Assembly: GCF_014898055.3 (NCBI RefSeq)
Contig: NW_023605194.1
Location: 64,977,361-65,041,360, forward strand
DNA length: 64,000 nucleotides
Reading direction: 5' to 3'
From: Talpa occidentalis
Lineage: Eukaryota; Chordata; Mammalia; Eulipotyphla; Talpidae
Positions 52,160 to 63,906 of this stretch are shown here, in pieces. Every line of letters begins with the position of its first letter. The first letter of the stretch is position 1. Position numbers and translations under genes: made by a program. Below the pieces are notes generated by a model. It was given only the letters and a program-made list of their open reading frames with translations, had not been told where the DNA came from and searched no databases.

Positions 52160-52350
52160 ATCATAATGGAATTGTTTTGCTAATTTTTAGTGATAAAATA
52201 TGTAATAACAGTTGTCATTACAACCATTTTAATGTGTAAATTTAGTGGCGTTAAATTCACAGTTGTGCGACCATGACCACTATCTAGTCCCAACATTTTT
52301 CATCACCCCAGACAGATTTGTTCAATTTTTTTTAAACTGGTCATGCTACA
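52160..52350. repeat. Old L1 fragment
   Basis: ATTACAACCATTTTAATGTG, TTTAGTGGCGTTAAATTC, CAGTTGTGCGACCATGACC and CATTTTTCATCACCCC resemble a known L1M segment. Confidence 0.6.
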
Positions 52351-52868
52351 GAATGCTTCTCCATAAGAGGGATAGGAGCATGGCAATGTAGTGAAAGGGA
52401 GCTGTTTCCTGCCCCTACTTACTTACAAGCCTCCACCTCAGATTACAACTTCCTGTAGGCCATTAACCAGACTTCCTACAAGGTGCTAGGTTAGATGAAG
52501 AAGAAAAAGGTGGGCAGTGTGGTGGAATCATAGGGCAAAAGCGGATGAGATTCTTTTTTTCCCACTACTCACTGCCCTGATAGTAGTAAGTTGTGTTGCC
52601 CCCTGGTGGGGCTGAAGAGGAGCCTGGGGCCCTGAGAGCATGGGCTCATCCCCCACCTTCAAACAGACCTCTACAGCACGAGTTCCTAGCTTGCTCTAGC
52701 TCCCTCTCCACACTCCCTCTGTAAACAAACCCTATGCTCTGTCAGCAGCCCCTCTGTAAATCCTTTTTTTGTCTGTTTGGGGTCCTGACCTTTTGTTCTG
52801 GACAGGATTCATGAATGGAGCATTGTGGTATTGCTCCCTTGCAGACATAGTTTAAAACACTTGAAAGG

Positions 52869-53171
52869 GGGCCTCCCCGGTGGTGCAGCGGTAGAGCCCT
52901 GGGTTGCGAAGCTGCCCGCGGCCTCTGCGGCGCTGGTTCAATCCCCGGCTGCTCCCCGGCCACCGGAGGAGGGTCCCACATGGCGCGCAGACCTCTCCTG
53001 CTGCCCGCTGCTCCCCTCAGCAGTGTACTTCGGTCCTTCTGCCTGCTCTACTCCCTGCTCTGGCTCTGGTGAATTCTCTCACCCTCCTGCGCTTCTGACT
53101 GTACCCAGTGCATGTATAAACAAAACAAACAAATAAATAAATAAATAAAACATGCAAAAAAAAAAAAAAAA
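52869..53171 (+). repeat. tRNA-SINE, A-long
   Basis: Flanks AAAACACTTGAAAGG (52854-52868 and 53172-53186). Tail (AAAC)n(AAAT)n then AACATGC-An. Confidence 0.94.
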
Positions 53172-53997
53172 AAAACACTTGAAAGGTCAGTGGTCAATAA
53201 GGGGGTCAGTCCCTGAGGTTGTGCAGATAAGATTCTTGCAGGAGAGGGGGCTGTGAACCCACAGGCTGAGGCACAGGAAGGATGGGCCAAGATTACTGAG
53301 CACATGGTGATGACTCGTGCTCTCAGGGAATGCTAACTCTGCAGGAGCCATGCTAGGAGCCATAATCTACAGAATAGTGAATCTGGTCCTAAAATTTTCA
53401 AATGAAGGGGTTCTGCAGAAATAATCGAAGTGCCAACCACCACATATAGTTATTTAGGTATGTTAAGTTTAATCTTGCACACCCACGAATGATAATTGAA
53501 AAAAAAAAATACAACAGAAAAATGCCCCATTAACTATTAGGAATGTTTCATTACAGGAGGACTGAGTAAAAATATTTGTAAGAGCAGAAACAGCAAAAGC
53601 CCAATATTTAAGATAATCAAAGGAAAAATAAAATTTGCAAGATACCCAGTTGGATATTGAAGGAGACCGGAAAAGCTCAACAGTGAGAAGGATGCTAGCC
53701 ATCAGGTGGAAAGCATCTTCAAACCTTGCGGAGTTCCCACTGTCAGGCAGGTTTGTGGAAACCTAGAGTTGGAGACATCGCTAGAAAGGCTACATGGTGG
53801 CAAATGTTTATCCAGTGGTGGGTATCCAGCCGCAGCCTCAGAAATAAAATAGGTGCCCACCTAGAGACACGGAGAGATCGTTACAGATACACTGGATTGC
53901 AAAAAAGAAACAAGGAGGTCTAAAGGGTGCTAATATGTATAAAAATATTATATACGTTGTGACCCCCAACAATGAGGGTTTTAAAAATCATGCATTA

Positions 53998-54303
53998 GGG
54001 CCTCCCCGGTGGCGCAGCGGTTGAGCGCTGGGTTGCGAAGCTGCCCGCGGCCTCTGCGGCGCCGGTTCGATCCCCGGCTGCTTCCCGGCCACCGGAGGAG
54101 GATCCCGCATGGAGCGCAGACCTCTCCTGCCGCCCGCTGCTCCCCTCAGCAGCGTACTTCGGTCCTTCTGCCTGCTCTGCTCCCCGCTCTGGCTCTGGTG
54201 AATTCTCTCACCCTCCCGCGCTTCTGACTGTACCCAGTGCATGTATAAACAAAAAACAAACAGAGAAAACATGCCTCTATAAAAAAAAAAAAAAAAAAAA
54301 AAA
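53998..54303 (+). repeat. tRNA-SINE, A-long, next to the CpG island
   Basis: Perfect 17-bp flanks TTAAAAATCATGCATTA (53981-53997 and 54304-54320). It ends within about 40 bp of the CpG-rich promoter region. Confidence 0.95.
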
Positions 54304-54339
54304 TTAAAAATCATGCATTAAAGAAAAACCAATCTATTA

Positions 54340-55470
54340 AGACTGTGAGACCAACGAAGTAGACTCGAGGGGCGCGCGCGTGTATGTAGAACAGAACTAG
54401 GGGCCAGATACCGACCCCCGGTTCTCGGGAGGCGTGCTTTGGGGAGTTTGTGGGGTGCAGTCAGACAAGGCTAGTGGGAGGACTCGGGACTTGAGGGGCT
54501 AGGACGTGGGGGAGTCCAGTCCGGGAAACCCTGGTCCCCGACACCGCCGCCCGGCGCGCAGCCGCCCCGTCCAGCCCCCAGAACACTACGAGAGCGCGGA
54601 CGGCCCGGACTCGGGCAGACGCGCCTGGTCCCTCGGGGTGAGGGCCAGCGTGTACCCGGGCGCCCCGCGCACGCTGGGAAGCGCGGAGGACCCGGCGGCC
54701 CCCGGAGCGCGGGCCACAGCCCAAGCGCACCCGACTCGCGCCTGCGTGCTACACCCCGCGCGGCCCCCCCGCCCCGCGCCGCCCCGCGCCGCCCCGCGCG
54801 GGCAGCCCGGGCTCGGCCCTCACAGGTTGACTCCGAGGCCGCGCTCTTGGGCCGGCCAATGGGAGTGCGGCGCGCCCCGAGGCCCCGGCGGCCCCGCCCC
54901 GCCCCGCCCGCCCCGGCGCCGGCGGCGGAACGTTCCCGGGCGGAGCCCGAGGGGCGGGGCCCGGGGCGGGGCGCGGGCGGCGCAGCGCACTGATTGGCCG
55001 GCGCCGCGTTCCGAGGCCGTTAACGGCGGCGCGGCCGGACCGCGGCTCCAAAACAAAGGGCAGCGGCCCGGGGGGCGGCGGCGGGGGGATGCCTCGCGCC
55101 CTGCCTCGCTGCCAACGGCCGCGGCGCGTTCGGGGCCCAGCCGGAGTCGCTTGAGATCCGAGCCCGCGCTGACCGAGGCCCGGGCCGGATGGGCGCTGCG
55201 GGCCGGGGTGCGGACCGCCGAGCGGCCGTGAGTACGGGCGGGCCTGGGCTCGGCGCCCGGAGGCGCCGCGGCTGCGGGCGGGCCCGGGAGGCACCTGTTG
55301 GGCGTCAGAGAGCGGCGGGCGGGGCGCGAGCGGGCCGGACCCCACCGTATGGACGCGCCAACTTGGTTTTTCGATGTGTTGATATTTGGTTCACTCCCTA
55401 GCGGGGCAAGCCGAAAAACTAACCTCCGATTCCTCCCCTTCTTCTTCTCTCCCCCCTGCCCTCGCCCCAG
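54340..55470 (+). promoter_or_regulatory. YPEL1: CpG-island promoter, probably YPEL1
   Basis: Very CpG-rich for about 1.1 kb, in sharp contrast to its A/T-rich surroundings. It contains many GC boxes (GGGGCGGGGC and CCCCGCCCC, Sp1-type, about 54890-54975). A CCAAT box is at 54855-54859 and an inverted one (ATTGG) at 54993-54997, NF-Y-type sites in the usual range upstream of a start. No TATA box is seen. YPEL1 lies next downstream of MAPK1 on the same strand in human, so YPEL1 is the best guess from synteny. A divergent transcript cannot be excluded. Confidence 0.75.
55030..55227 (+). other. YPEL1: Probable non-coding first exon of YPEL1 (start approximate)
   Basis: Inside the CpG island, downstream of two NF-Y-type CCAAT boxes. 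It ends at a donor-like GCC|GTGAGT at 55228. The 5' boundary is a guess. The YPEL1 protein begins in a later exon in human, and no matching coding sequence is visible in the remaining 8.8 kb. A cDNA or CAGE signal would decide the start. Confidence 0.45.
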
Positions 55471-56454
55471 TCCGGCCACGAAGCAGTTCACAGAGACATG
55501 ATCCAGATGCCTGGTGATGAAAGGCTTTTTTCATCTTAAAAAAAAAAAAGAGGCGGGGGGATTGCGTCTGGGGAGGGAATGAGAACCTAAGAGGGTTCCT
55601 AGGGCTGGCCCTTAGATTGCCCGCGTGAAGACCGACCGAAAGGAGTTGTCCTCTGTGCCCGTTCGCCACTTGTGGCGCTGGGGCCTGTTAAACAGCGGGC
55701 AAAGCCTCAGCTCCCGCAACCTGCTTAAAAAGAAGAAAGGCCTCCCTCCCCCAAGCCTGCCTCTGATAGGCATCTCTGATGTTTAAATTATGTGCTGAAT
55801 CCTAGGTCGGAAGGAAGGCTGGAACTCCCTTTTAGGTAGATAATGACAGTGTGTTTCCCCACCCCAAGCCTTCTCTCGTCCATTGCATTTATTCATCCTC
55901 TTGGATGCAGGATGTACCCACATTAATCGGCTGTTTTCTTTGGCAAGAAGGATTTTCTTTGCACTCAGCAGCCCCTCACTCTCCTCAGTTTCTACCCAAG
56001 CCTCAAGATGAGGCTTACCTCCATTGGGAAAGTTTAAAGTTGCTGTACCTGAGCAAGCTGTCCCTCTCCCATCACCTGCGTTCCCTCTGGAGTTCTAGTA
56101 GATGTGAGCCCCTGTCCTGTAGCAGGAGCTGTGCTTGTTGCTGGTGGTGTTCAGTCTTATAATCCTGCACTGGTTCCTCCTGTCCCTAGCTCTTGGGGGA
56201 CAGCACTGGCGTGTATGTGGGGTGCCAGTCCAGACACTCTCCTAAAACTGTAGGCTCCCTCCCCTTGCATCTCACGGGGTTACAGTATCTCCTACCTGTG
56301 GGAATCCATCAGGGCTAGGACCAGGGCAGAACTGTGTTTTAAACAACCAGGTAGCACAGGGTCTGGTCTTTCGGGCACTCAAAACATAATAATAACCAAA
56401 TGAACTTAATTACCAATCTGAGCAACAATCTTTCTGTGCTCTACTTAAAATTCT

Positions 56455-56690
56455 TATTTTGGAATTAACTTTAGATTTACTTGAAAGTCACAGAGATAGT
56501 CCAGACAGCTCCAATATGCCCTGTGTCCGGGGAAAACCACAGGCACTGCAGGAGATGCTGCCCCTGTTTCCATTTGAAAGGCTGAGGACTAGACCTAGAA
56601 GATTGCCTCCCCCAGTCTGACAGATGGTACATTTGTCAACATTAAAAACTGACCTGGGTGCATTCTTTAAACTCCAGATATTAAGTCTTA
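56455..56690 (+). repeat. L1 3'UTR-like remnant
   Basis: GGAATTAACTTTAGATTTAC, AAGTCACAGAGATAGTCC, GGTACATTTGTCAACATTAA and TTTAAACTCCAGATATT follow a common L1 3'-end string, diverged. Confidence 0.6.
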
Positions 56691-57516
56691 ACATTTTTGA
56701 AGCATTAAAATATCTAAAGCTCTCTCTAGTGCTGTCCTTTGATTCTGGCCTGTCTTTACTAAGTTCCACAAAAATCCTGTGTCAGGGGGCAGGAATGGAC
56801 CCATATGGAGAGGGGAAGGAGCTGTCATATCATTTTAATGTATTTTTTTTCTCCCCAGGAGACTGTTAAATGGAAAATTGTTTAGAATAAGAAATAATAG
56901 AATCCCTCCTGCTTTCAGGCCATAATCTGACACAATTAGAAATTCATTTGATTTAAATTTTTTAGAAACATTGTTCCATCTGCTCGGTAGTGGGAATTTT
57001 GCTATGAGATTTGAGGAGAGTTGGAGCAAGTTTCAAACACCAGGATATGGGAGCCGGAGCGCTGCAGCTTCTGGAGTGAGTAGTTCAGGTGCATTCAGGA
57101 AAGAAGTTACCATTCCTCCCGTGATGGACACCTGGCACTGCTGAGGACCTGTCTGCTTACAGTAAAATGGAAATGCTGGAGCCAACCTACTGTCATTCAC
57201 ACCCCAGAAAGGGCCCTCCACCCTGACACCGGCAGAGCCTCAGGACCAGGATTCCCAGACCAAGAGTTTGGAGATGTTGAGAGAAACTTGCTAAGCCCGT
57301 GGGTCCTGCTGTACCAATCTTGTGTGATTCCCTGGACTCCCTTGTGAATCACGTGTTAGCCCCATTTTGCAGATAAGGCAACAGCTTGGGCACCAAATAT
57401 GTGATACAGTTGGAGTCAAGCCCTCTTAGGATTTTTTTTTATTGTTCACCATCCCTTGTTCCCTCATGGTGCCCTTCCCTGATTTGGCATGTTCTCCTGT
57501 GAACAGTAGTCCCTTT

Positions 57517-57788
57517 TTTTTTTAAGATTTATTTATGTATTTATGCATGCAAGAACTGGGGTACAGGCCAGAGGTGGGGGGTGGTGAGAGGATTCACCAG
57601 AGACAGAGTGGGGAGCAGAATAGGCAGACTGACTGAAATACACTGCTGAGGGGAACAGAGGGCAAGACAGGAGAGGTCTGCTGCACCATGTGGGTAGCTC
57701 CCTAGTCGGGAATTGAACTCATGCTGCAGTGGCTGCAGATAGCTTCACAGGTTGCATCTTAACCCCTTGCACCACCAGGGAGGCCCGC
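57517..57788 (-). repeat. tRNA-SINE, type C
   Basis: Flanks AGTCCCTTT (57508-57516 and 57789-57797). GCATGCAAGAACTGGGG start and CCACCAGGGAGGCCC end. Confidence 0.9.
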
Positions 57789-58100
57789 AGTCCCTTTTCT
57801 TGACTCTTCTTTGCTTCTGGTTTTCCCTTCCCTTGCCTTAATTCAGGGCTCTTTTGAGTATTTGGTTATGTTTTGGCATGTGATTAATAAAAATAGTTTA
57901 AGATTCCCAACCTCTTTCCTACTGCTTCAATATAGTCTTATAGGTCTAGTCCTCACCCTTCCAACTGAAAAGAAGAGCTGCTTCTCCTATGTAGTTTCTG
58001 TGGTTTTCCCTTTAGTTTGTCATGAGCGCAAGGATGTGCTCCAAGGCCAAGACCTGAAAAGCTTCACTACAATGGGAAAAGCAAAAAAGACCACAGCTCA

Positions 58101-58370
58101 GGGACCTCTCAGGTGGCCTAGGGGTTCAGTCCCAGCGCCGTTGCCATAGTTCAAGCCCCGGCCAAGGAGCTACCCGCATGGCGCAGCAGACCTCTCCTGA
58201 CTCGCCCGCTGCTCCCCTCAGCAGTGTATTTCAGTCAATCTGCCTGTTCCGTTCCCCACTCTGTCTCTGGTGGGTCCTCTCACCACCACTAACCCCCCAC
58301 CCTCCCCGACTCCTGGCACCTCTGGCCTGTACCCCAGTTCTTCTATTAAAAAAAAAAAAAAAAAAAAAAA
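58101..58370 (+). repeat. tRNA-SINE, type C, first of three nested copies
   Basis: GGGACCTCTCAGGTGGCC head and GGAGCTACCCGCATGG. GCAAAAAAGACC before it (about 58081-58092) recurs after the third copy, so all three share one target duplication. Confidence 0.85.
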
Positions 58371-58634
58371 CCAGCAGGTTCAGTGCAGCGCTGTGAAGCT
58401 GTTTGCAGCCACTGCAGCGCGGGTTCAATTCCTGGCTGGCCAGGGAGATTCCCACATGGTGAGGCAGACCTCTCCTGTCTCACCCGCTGCTCCCCTTCAG
58501 CAGTGCACTCCCCTTCAGTCAGTCTGCTGTTTTGCTCTCCACTCTGTCTCTGGTGAATCCTCTCACCCTTTTGCACCTCTGGCCTGTACCCCAGCTCTTG
58601 TATAAATAAATAAATCTTTAAAAAAAACAAAACA
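58371..58634 (+). repeat. tRNA-SINE, type B, second nested copy, head truncated
   Basis: Begins at about GTTCAGTGCAGCGCTGTGA, lacking the first bases of the tRNA head, and runs to (AAAT)n-An. Confidence 0.85.
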
Positions 58635-58636
58635 AG

Positions 58637-58749
58637 GGCCTCCCCTGGTGGTGCAGTGGTTGAGCGCTGGGCTGTGAGGCTGCCCTCAGCCTCTGCAGCG
58701 CCAGTTTGATCCCCGGCCACCGGCAAGGGTCCCACAAAAAAAAAAAAAG
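58637..58749 (+). repeat. tRNA-SINE, short form, third nested copy
   Basis: Ends CAAGGGTCCCACA-An at the same consensus point as the copy at 34464-34575. It sits in the A-rich tail of the second copy. Confidence 0.88.
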
Positions 58750-59619
58750 GCAAAAAAAGACCGCTCATTGCACTCACATTCAGGAGTGGTGGGAGGCCAC
58801 AGAGGCAGGACTGAGGATGGGCTGGAGGAGGAAAGGAGAACAAGAGCCAGCGGACAGGGGCACCCAGGTCCCTTGCATTCCCCAGAGAAGCAGGAGCTGA
58901 TAGGAGCACACAGGGGACCAAGGGGGCTTCAGCTAAGTACAGCTGGCTGGTGGTGGGACTGCAGGAGTCTTCTTCCCCTCCCAGGGGCTCCAGTGCTCCC
59001 CCAAGGCTACAGGTACTGCAAAGTGGAGAAAAGCTCTTCATCCAGTAATTCTGTAGGGAGAAGTGTGTGAAAGATAGGCTGATACTGCTGGAAGCACATT
59101 GCACCCATGCCACTGTCCTTTGATGCCCATCTTTTCTGACTTGTCCATGCCTGTGTGTGCACTTGCTGTTTGTGTGTGAGCTTCAGAGTCAGTATCTACA
59201 TTTGGTATCAAAATTAAGAGTTACAAAAAACCCAGAGTGAAAAGGAAGTCTCCTCCCCTGCCCTTCATGCAGGCGCCTGGAGGCCCACATTGGAAGTATT
59301 TCTGCTTCATGCTTATCAGTGCATTTGACTAATCTCTTGATCAGACTTGAGGTGGTTCTAGTTTGTTTGGTTTTTTTAACAGGCAATATTGTAACAGTCT
59401 TTATCCAGTTATTTGTACTCTTGCAAATCAGTCCGGATTAATTCCTGACTTGGACCCTTGGTCCAAGCACACATCTAAGGATGTGTGCTTTGGAGGCTGA
59501 CCCTGCTACCAAATGGCTACCTTACTGGAGGTGTTACCAACTTTTTTTGCATCTCTGCCAAGCTGCTAGGTTGTAATACAGATATCAGAGCACCTTCCCT
59601 TTATATCTGTGAATGGAGT

Positions 59620-59840
59620 AACACCTGTTCTCACGACTACAGGCACATTGGTTCAGGGTGTCAATGCTCCGACTTTGAATCCAGTACCAGAGACTACTAC
59701 CTGTGCAACCCTGGCAGGTGTGTTAATATTTCTGGGCCTTGGTTTCCCTGTATGCACAGTGTGAATAATCAGACCCATCTCTCAGGGTTGCTGTTAATTC
59801 TTGTGATTCTCAGTCATCTGCTTGGAATAGTGCTGGCCTC
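59620..59840 (+). repeat. MIR-like repeat
   Basis: GACTTTGAATCCAGTACCAG, CTACCTGTGCAACCCTGG, TCTGGGCCTTGGTTTCC and CAGGGTTGCTGTTAATTC follow a MIR in sense orientation, diverged. Confidence 0.65.
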
Positions 59841-60416
59841 AGTTGTGAGTCTCAGTGCTAGCTGCTGCATTTCCTTTTCTCTTATGAACATTGATGGCCC
59901 TACATATGCTGCCTCTCTGGACTTTGGCTTCCTCCAAACACAGGCTGGACAGGGCAGGTCCATGGGATGCATGCTCTATGTCTTTTTTGAGCAGCGTTCT
60001 TTCCCACTGCTTCCTTACACCTGTATCCACAGAACACCAGAAATATCACCAAGCCCAGTGGAGCCTCTACTTCCCTCTCACACCAAAGAGCTTGCTTCTT
60101 TCTCTGACCATTGCTTCCTTTCCTCTTCATAGGGTGAAGTGGAGGCTGAGACTCGAATTTACCTGTGAGGTAGTATAGTGCTGGGAGGAAAGGAAAGCAG
60201 CTACGGGAAAAGAGAGAATGGGGCACCCTGGAGTCTGGCACCTGTGGGTATAATGACCCTGTGAGTAGTTGAGAGAAGGGAAGGCAGCTGTGGCCCTCAG
60301 CCAGCCTCCTCTTGTCCTGTGAGTGTCAGAGCTTGATATTTTGTCTTTAGAAGTGTTATAATGGCACCACATGAACATGGGTCTGATTCACATTCTCTTA
60401 AAATAATTACATTTGC

Positions 60417-60680
60417 GGGCCTCCCTGGTGGCGCAGGCAGTTGAGCACAGCCCTGTGAAGCTATCCACAGCCTCTGCAGCGCAGATTCGATCCTGGCCAG
60501 CTAGGGAGATACCCACATGGCACGGCAGACCTCTCCTGCCTCGCCCACTGCTCTCCTCAGTAGTGTATTTCAGTGTGCCTGTTTTGTTCCCCACTCTGTC
60601 TTTAGTGAGTCCTCTCACCCTCCTACTCATCTGGCCTGTACCCCGGTTCTGGTATGCATGAATAAATAAATCTTTAAAAA
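60417..60680 (+). repeat. tRNA-SINE, type B
   Basis: Perfect 12-bp flanks AATTACATTTGC (60405-60416 and 60681-60692). Confidence 0.93.
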
Positions 60681-61320
60681 AATTACATTTGCTTATTTTA
60701 GGAGAGAAACTTCTGGAATCCAGAATGTTATTTTTGCTCTGAAATATTACCATACACTAATATCTGTTGGAGGGAGGATGGTAACTGTCCTCCAGACTCA
60801 CTCCGGGGAACATAATGTCCTGTAGTAGAGTGATTCACTTGATGAATACCCAGCATTTACTTTTGGTTACTTCAGGGTGCTTCCTGATTAGCCAGTAGGC
60901 CTTGTAAAAAAAAAAACCTGTGCACTGGCTGCTTGAAAACTTGGCCATGATTTCCCCAATGCAACAGTGGAGTTTAAAAGCCTAGGCCCACTTCTCAGGG
61001 TCTGGCAGGACCTACTTTGAGGGGTAGTGACAAGTAGTGGAAATCAGACGGATGTGACTTGAGGCTCAAGGGTGTGAGGCACACTTTGTCTTTGAAGGGT
61101 TGACCATGACACTGAGAGTGGGCCAGGCTCAGTAGAGGTGACAGAAGCCCAAACAGCTGGCGACTCCACAGGTAAGGGGCCCCAGGGTGGGGCTGGAACA
61201 GTGAGGGCCTGTGGAATGACAGGCATTTATGAGAAATTACAGATAAACCGAAAACCCTGGGCATATTTCCACTTTTACCTGTGTTGTAGCATGCAAAGGT
61301 AACCTTAGTCAAAAATGAGG

Positions 61321-61586
61321 CATATCCTCCCTTGTGGCACAAGGGGTTAAACTCAACCTATGAGGCTCACCGCAGCCACTGCAGCATGAGTTCGATCCCT
61401 GGCCAGGGAGCTACCCATGTGGTGCAGCAGACCTCTCCTGACTCACCCACTGCTCCCCTCAGCAGTGTATTTCAGTCATTCTGCCTGTTCTGTGCCCCAC
61501 TCTGTTTCTGGTGAATCCTCTCACCCACCACACCTCTGGCCTGTGCCCCAGCTCTTGTATGCATAAATAAATCTTTTTTTAAAAAA
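61321..61586 (+). repeat. tRNA-SINE, type C, first of adjacent pair
   Basis: AAAAATGAGG lies on its left and an A-rich copy of the same string on its right. The head has diverged (CATATCCTCCCTTGTGG). Confidence 0.85.
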
Positions 61587-61591
61587 AATGA

Positions 61592-61863
61592 GGGCCTCCC
61601 TGGTGGCGCAGGGGGTTAAGACGCAACCTATGAAGCTATCTGCAGCCACCACAGCACGAGTTCGATCCCCGGCCGGCCAGGAAGTTACCCACATGGCGCA
61701 GCAGACCTCTCCTGACTTGCCCACTGCTCCCCTCAGCAGTGTACTTTGGTCAGTCTGCCTGTTCTGTTCCCCACTGTCTCTGGTGAATCCTCTCACCCCC
61801 GCATCTCTGACCTGTACCCCAGCTCTTGTATGCATAAATAAATAAATCTTTAAAAAAAAAAAA
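61592..61863 (+). repeat. tRNA-SINE, type C, second of adjacent pair
   Basis: GGGCCTCCCTGGTGGCGCAG, GGGGTTAAGACGC, then GCATAAATAAATAAATC. Only about 5 bp separate it from the preceding copy's tail. Confidence 0.9.
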
Positions 61864-62004
61864 GACTGAATATTGACAAGAGGAATGGGCCTCATTTTAG
61901 TAGAGATGTGAATGCATATACCGTGTGTGGAAACTCCCTCCACAATATTCTTGCTAATAGTTATCTTATAGGGAAGTGTGATGAGCTATTAAATTTTATT
62001 TCTA

Positions 62005-62301
62005 GGCCCTCCCCTGTGGCACAGCGGTTGAGCGCTGGGTTGTGAAGCTGCCCGCGGCCTCTGCCGCGCCGGTTCAATCCCTGGCTGCTCCCCGGCCACC
62101 AGAGGAGGGTCCCACATGGCGCGCAGACCTCCCCTGCCGCCCGCTGCTCCCCTCAGCAGTGTACTTCGGTCCTTCTGCCTGCTCTGCTCCCCGCTCTGTC
62201 TCTGGTGAATTCCCTCACCCTCCCGCGCTTCTGACTGTACCCAGTGCTTGTATAAATAAATAAGTCTTTTTTAAAAAAAAAGAAATGCCCATTTAAAAAA
62301 A
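62005..62301 (+). repeat. tRNA-SINE, type A
   Basis: TTTATTTCTAG lies on both sides (to 62004 and 62315). The GGCTGCTCCCCGGCCACC insertion of A-long copies is present but the tail is (AAAT)n. An extra A-rich stretch follows the tail. Confidence 0.9.
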
Positions 62302-62640
62302 AATTTATTTCTAGTGTGAAATAAAATCCAACTTTATTTCTCTTTCCTGTAGATACCCAATTGTCCACCAATTGTCCAAACCATTTTTTGGGAAAATGAG
62401 CTCATTTCCAACAAACTGCTGGATCCTTTTGCCGTGTCTGGTGTCCATCTGCGCATCGAGCAGTGTCTGGGGTCTCTTTCCTGTCATACTGAGTCTGATT
62501 TTTGTCCTGAGCCAGCACCACAGTCTCTCGATAAAAACGACAGCATTGCTCTCTGGGCAAGTGAATCTTCCCATGTCACTCTACTTCAAGAGCTTTCTGA
62601 CTAGTTTTGATCTTTTAACATAATGGCATTCAGGACATAG
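62300..62640 (-). repeat. Antisense L1 ORF2 fragment, part 1
   Basis: ATACCCAATTGTCCACC, CAAACCATTTTTTGGGAAAA and AGCACCACAGTCTCTCGAT follow antisense L1 order, strongly diverged. A SINE and other DNA separate it from the next piece. Confidence 0.55.
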
Positions 62641-63017
62641 TGCCCCAGAGTATGGCACCTTGTCATACAGTCTTTTAAGCTGATGAAATTTGAGAAAATA
62701 CCAGAAGCAGGAAGGATACCCCTCACCCTCCCACCCCAACCCCCAGCCAACCCTTATTTCTTAACACAGTCCAGAAAACCCCCATGTAAGAGGCTCTTTC
62801 TGTGCCAACAGGAAATTTGGAGCTGAGAAGTGTGTATGAACAAACCTAGTGAACAGCCCTTGTCGTCCTAGTTACTTCACCCTTTGCTGCCCCAACCCAG
62901 ATCCCTTTGTCTTATCAGTTCTTCACATAGGCACACGAACACGCATACAAACACGCCTTTTTCTTTTCTTTTCAATTTTTATTTGATTTGCCTTTAATTA
63001 AAACATAACCTTGGGAT

Positions 63018-63300
63018 GGGCCTCCCCGGTGGCGCAGCGGTTGAGCGCTGGGTTGCGAAGCTGCCCGCAGCCTCTGCGGCGCCGGTTCGATCCCCGGCTG
63101 CTCCCCGGCCACCGGAGGAGGGTCCCACATGGCGCGCAGACCTCTCCTGCTGCCCGCTGCTCCCCTCAGCGGTGTACTTCGGTCCTTCTGCCTGTTCTCC
63201 TCCCCGCTCTGGCTCTGGTGAATTCTCTCACCCTCCCGCGCTTCTGACTGTACCCAGTGCTTGTATAAATAAATAATCTTAAAAAAAAAAATTAAAAAAA
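63018..63300 (+). repeat. tRNA-SINE, type A
   Basis: Perfect 15-bp flanks AAACATAACCTTGGG (63001-63015 and 63301-63315). Body as in A-long copies, but with the (AAAT)n tail. Confidence 0.94.
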
Positions 63301-63324
63301 AAACATAACCTTGGGGAGGGTTCA

Positions 63325-63895
63325 TCCGTTTACAGAATCTTCCAGTCCTGATCATGGTGTACCTTCCACTTATTGTGATCTTCCGTAATATACCACAGAG
63401 CTCTGTAATACTCTCTGTAAAGTTGTTTCACGTCTTTGAATCTATCCTTAGATGCATTGTATAGTGAATACTGTTTATCTTTGTGTCTTATTTCTATTGT
63501 CTTACCTAGCTGGCTTACATTTCTGGTACTGTTGGATAACACTGATAGTGTAGAGGGCATCCTGGCTTTATTCCTGGTCTCAAAAGATTTATTTTATACA
63601 AGAACCGGGATACAGGCCAGAGGATTCAGCAGAGACAGAGCAGGGAACAGAACAGGCAGACTGACCGAAATACACTGCTGAGGGGAGCAACGGGCGAGAC
63701 AGGAGAGGTCTGCTGTGCCATGTGGGTCACCTCCCTGGCCTGGGATCGAACTCATGCTACAGTAGCTGCAGATTGCTTCACAGTGCTGATGCTTAACCCC
63801 TTGCACCACCAGGGAGGCGCTCAAAAGGAATGTTTTCTAACTTACCATTAAGTATGATGTTCACAGTGAGTGGTTTTTTTCCCTTTTTTGTAAAT
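63325..63895 (-). repeat. Antisense L1 ORF2 fragment, part 2
   Basis: TTTCACGTCTTTGAATC, CTTACCTAGCTGGCTTAC, GAGGGCATCCTGGCTTTATTC, then after a SINE CATTAAGTATGATGTTCACAG. Co-linear with the part at 62300. Confidence 0.65.
63587..63819 (-). repeat. tRNA-SINE, type C, in L1
   Basis: Flanks CTCAAAAG (63579-63586 and 63820-63827). It lacks about 20 bp between GGCCAGAG and GATTCAGC. Confidence 0.9.
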
Positions 63896-63906
63896 GCCTC
63901 TTGTTT

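Larger units (their letters stand above)
43951..54340. other. Intergenic DNA between MAPK1 and the next gene
   Basis: About 10.4 kb. SINEs at 44661-44902, 44995-45293, 46038-46302, 47949-48211, 48955-49030, 49730-49995, 51901-52142, 52869-53171 and 53998-54303. L1 remnants at 47235-47560 and 52160-52350, LTR-related sequence at about 51100-51340, an LTR-like fragment at 48860-48952 and a perfect hairpin at 49031-49066. No ORF in it looks like a real gene. Confidence 0.75.

Noticed and set aside
54506..55231. 241-codon ORF and overlapping long ORFs on the other strand in the CpG island
   Set aside because: GC-rich DNA has few stop codons. The proteins are Arg/Pro/Ala-rich with no domain, and overlapping ORFs of similar length occur on both strands. 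Best explained as promoter and 5'UTR.
58346..59113. 255-codon ORF on the - strand
   Set aside because: Runs through two SINE copies and their poly-A tails (read as Phe runs). Not a gene.
59485..60132. 215-codon ORF on the + strand
   Set aside because: Overlaps a MIR-like repeat, has no known motif, and other ORFs overlap it on both strands. I considered a YPEL1 exon, but the YPEL1 protein sequence is not there.
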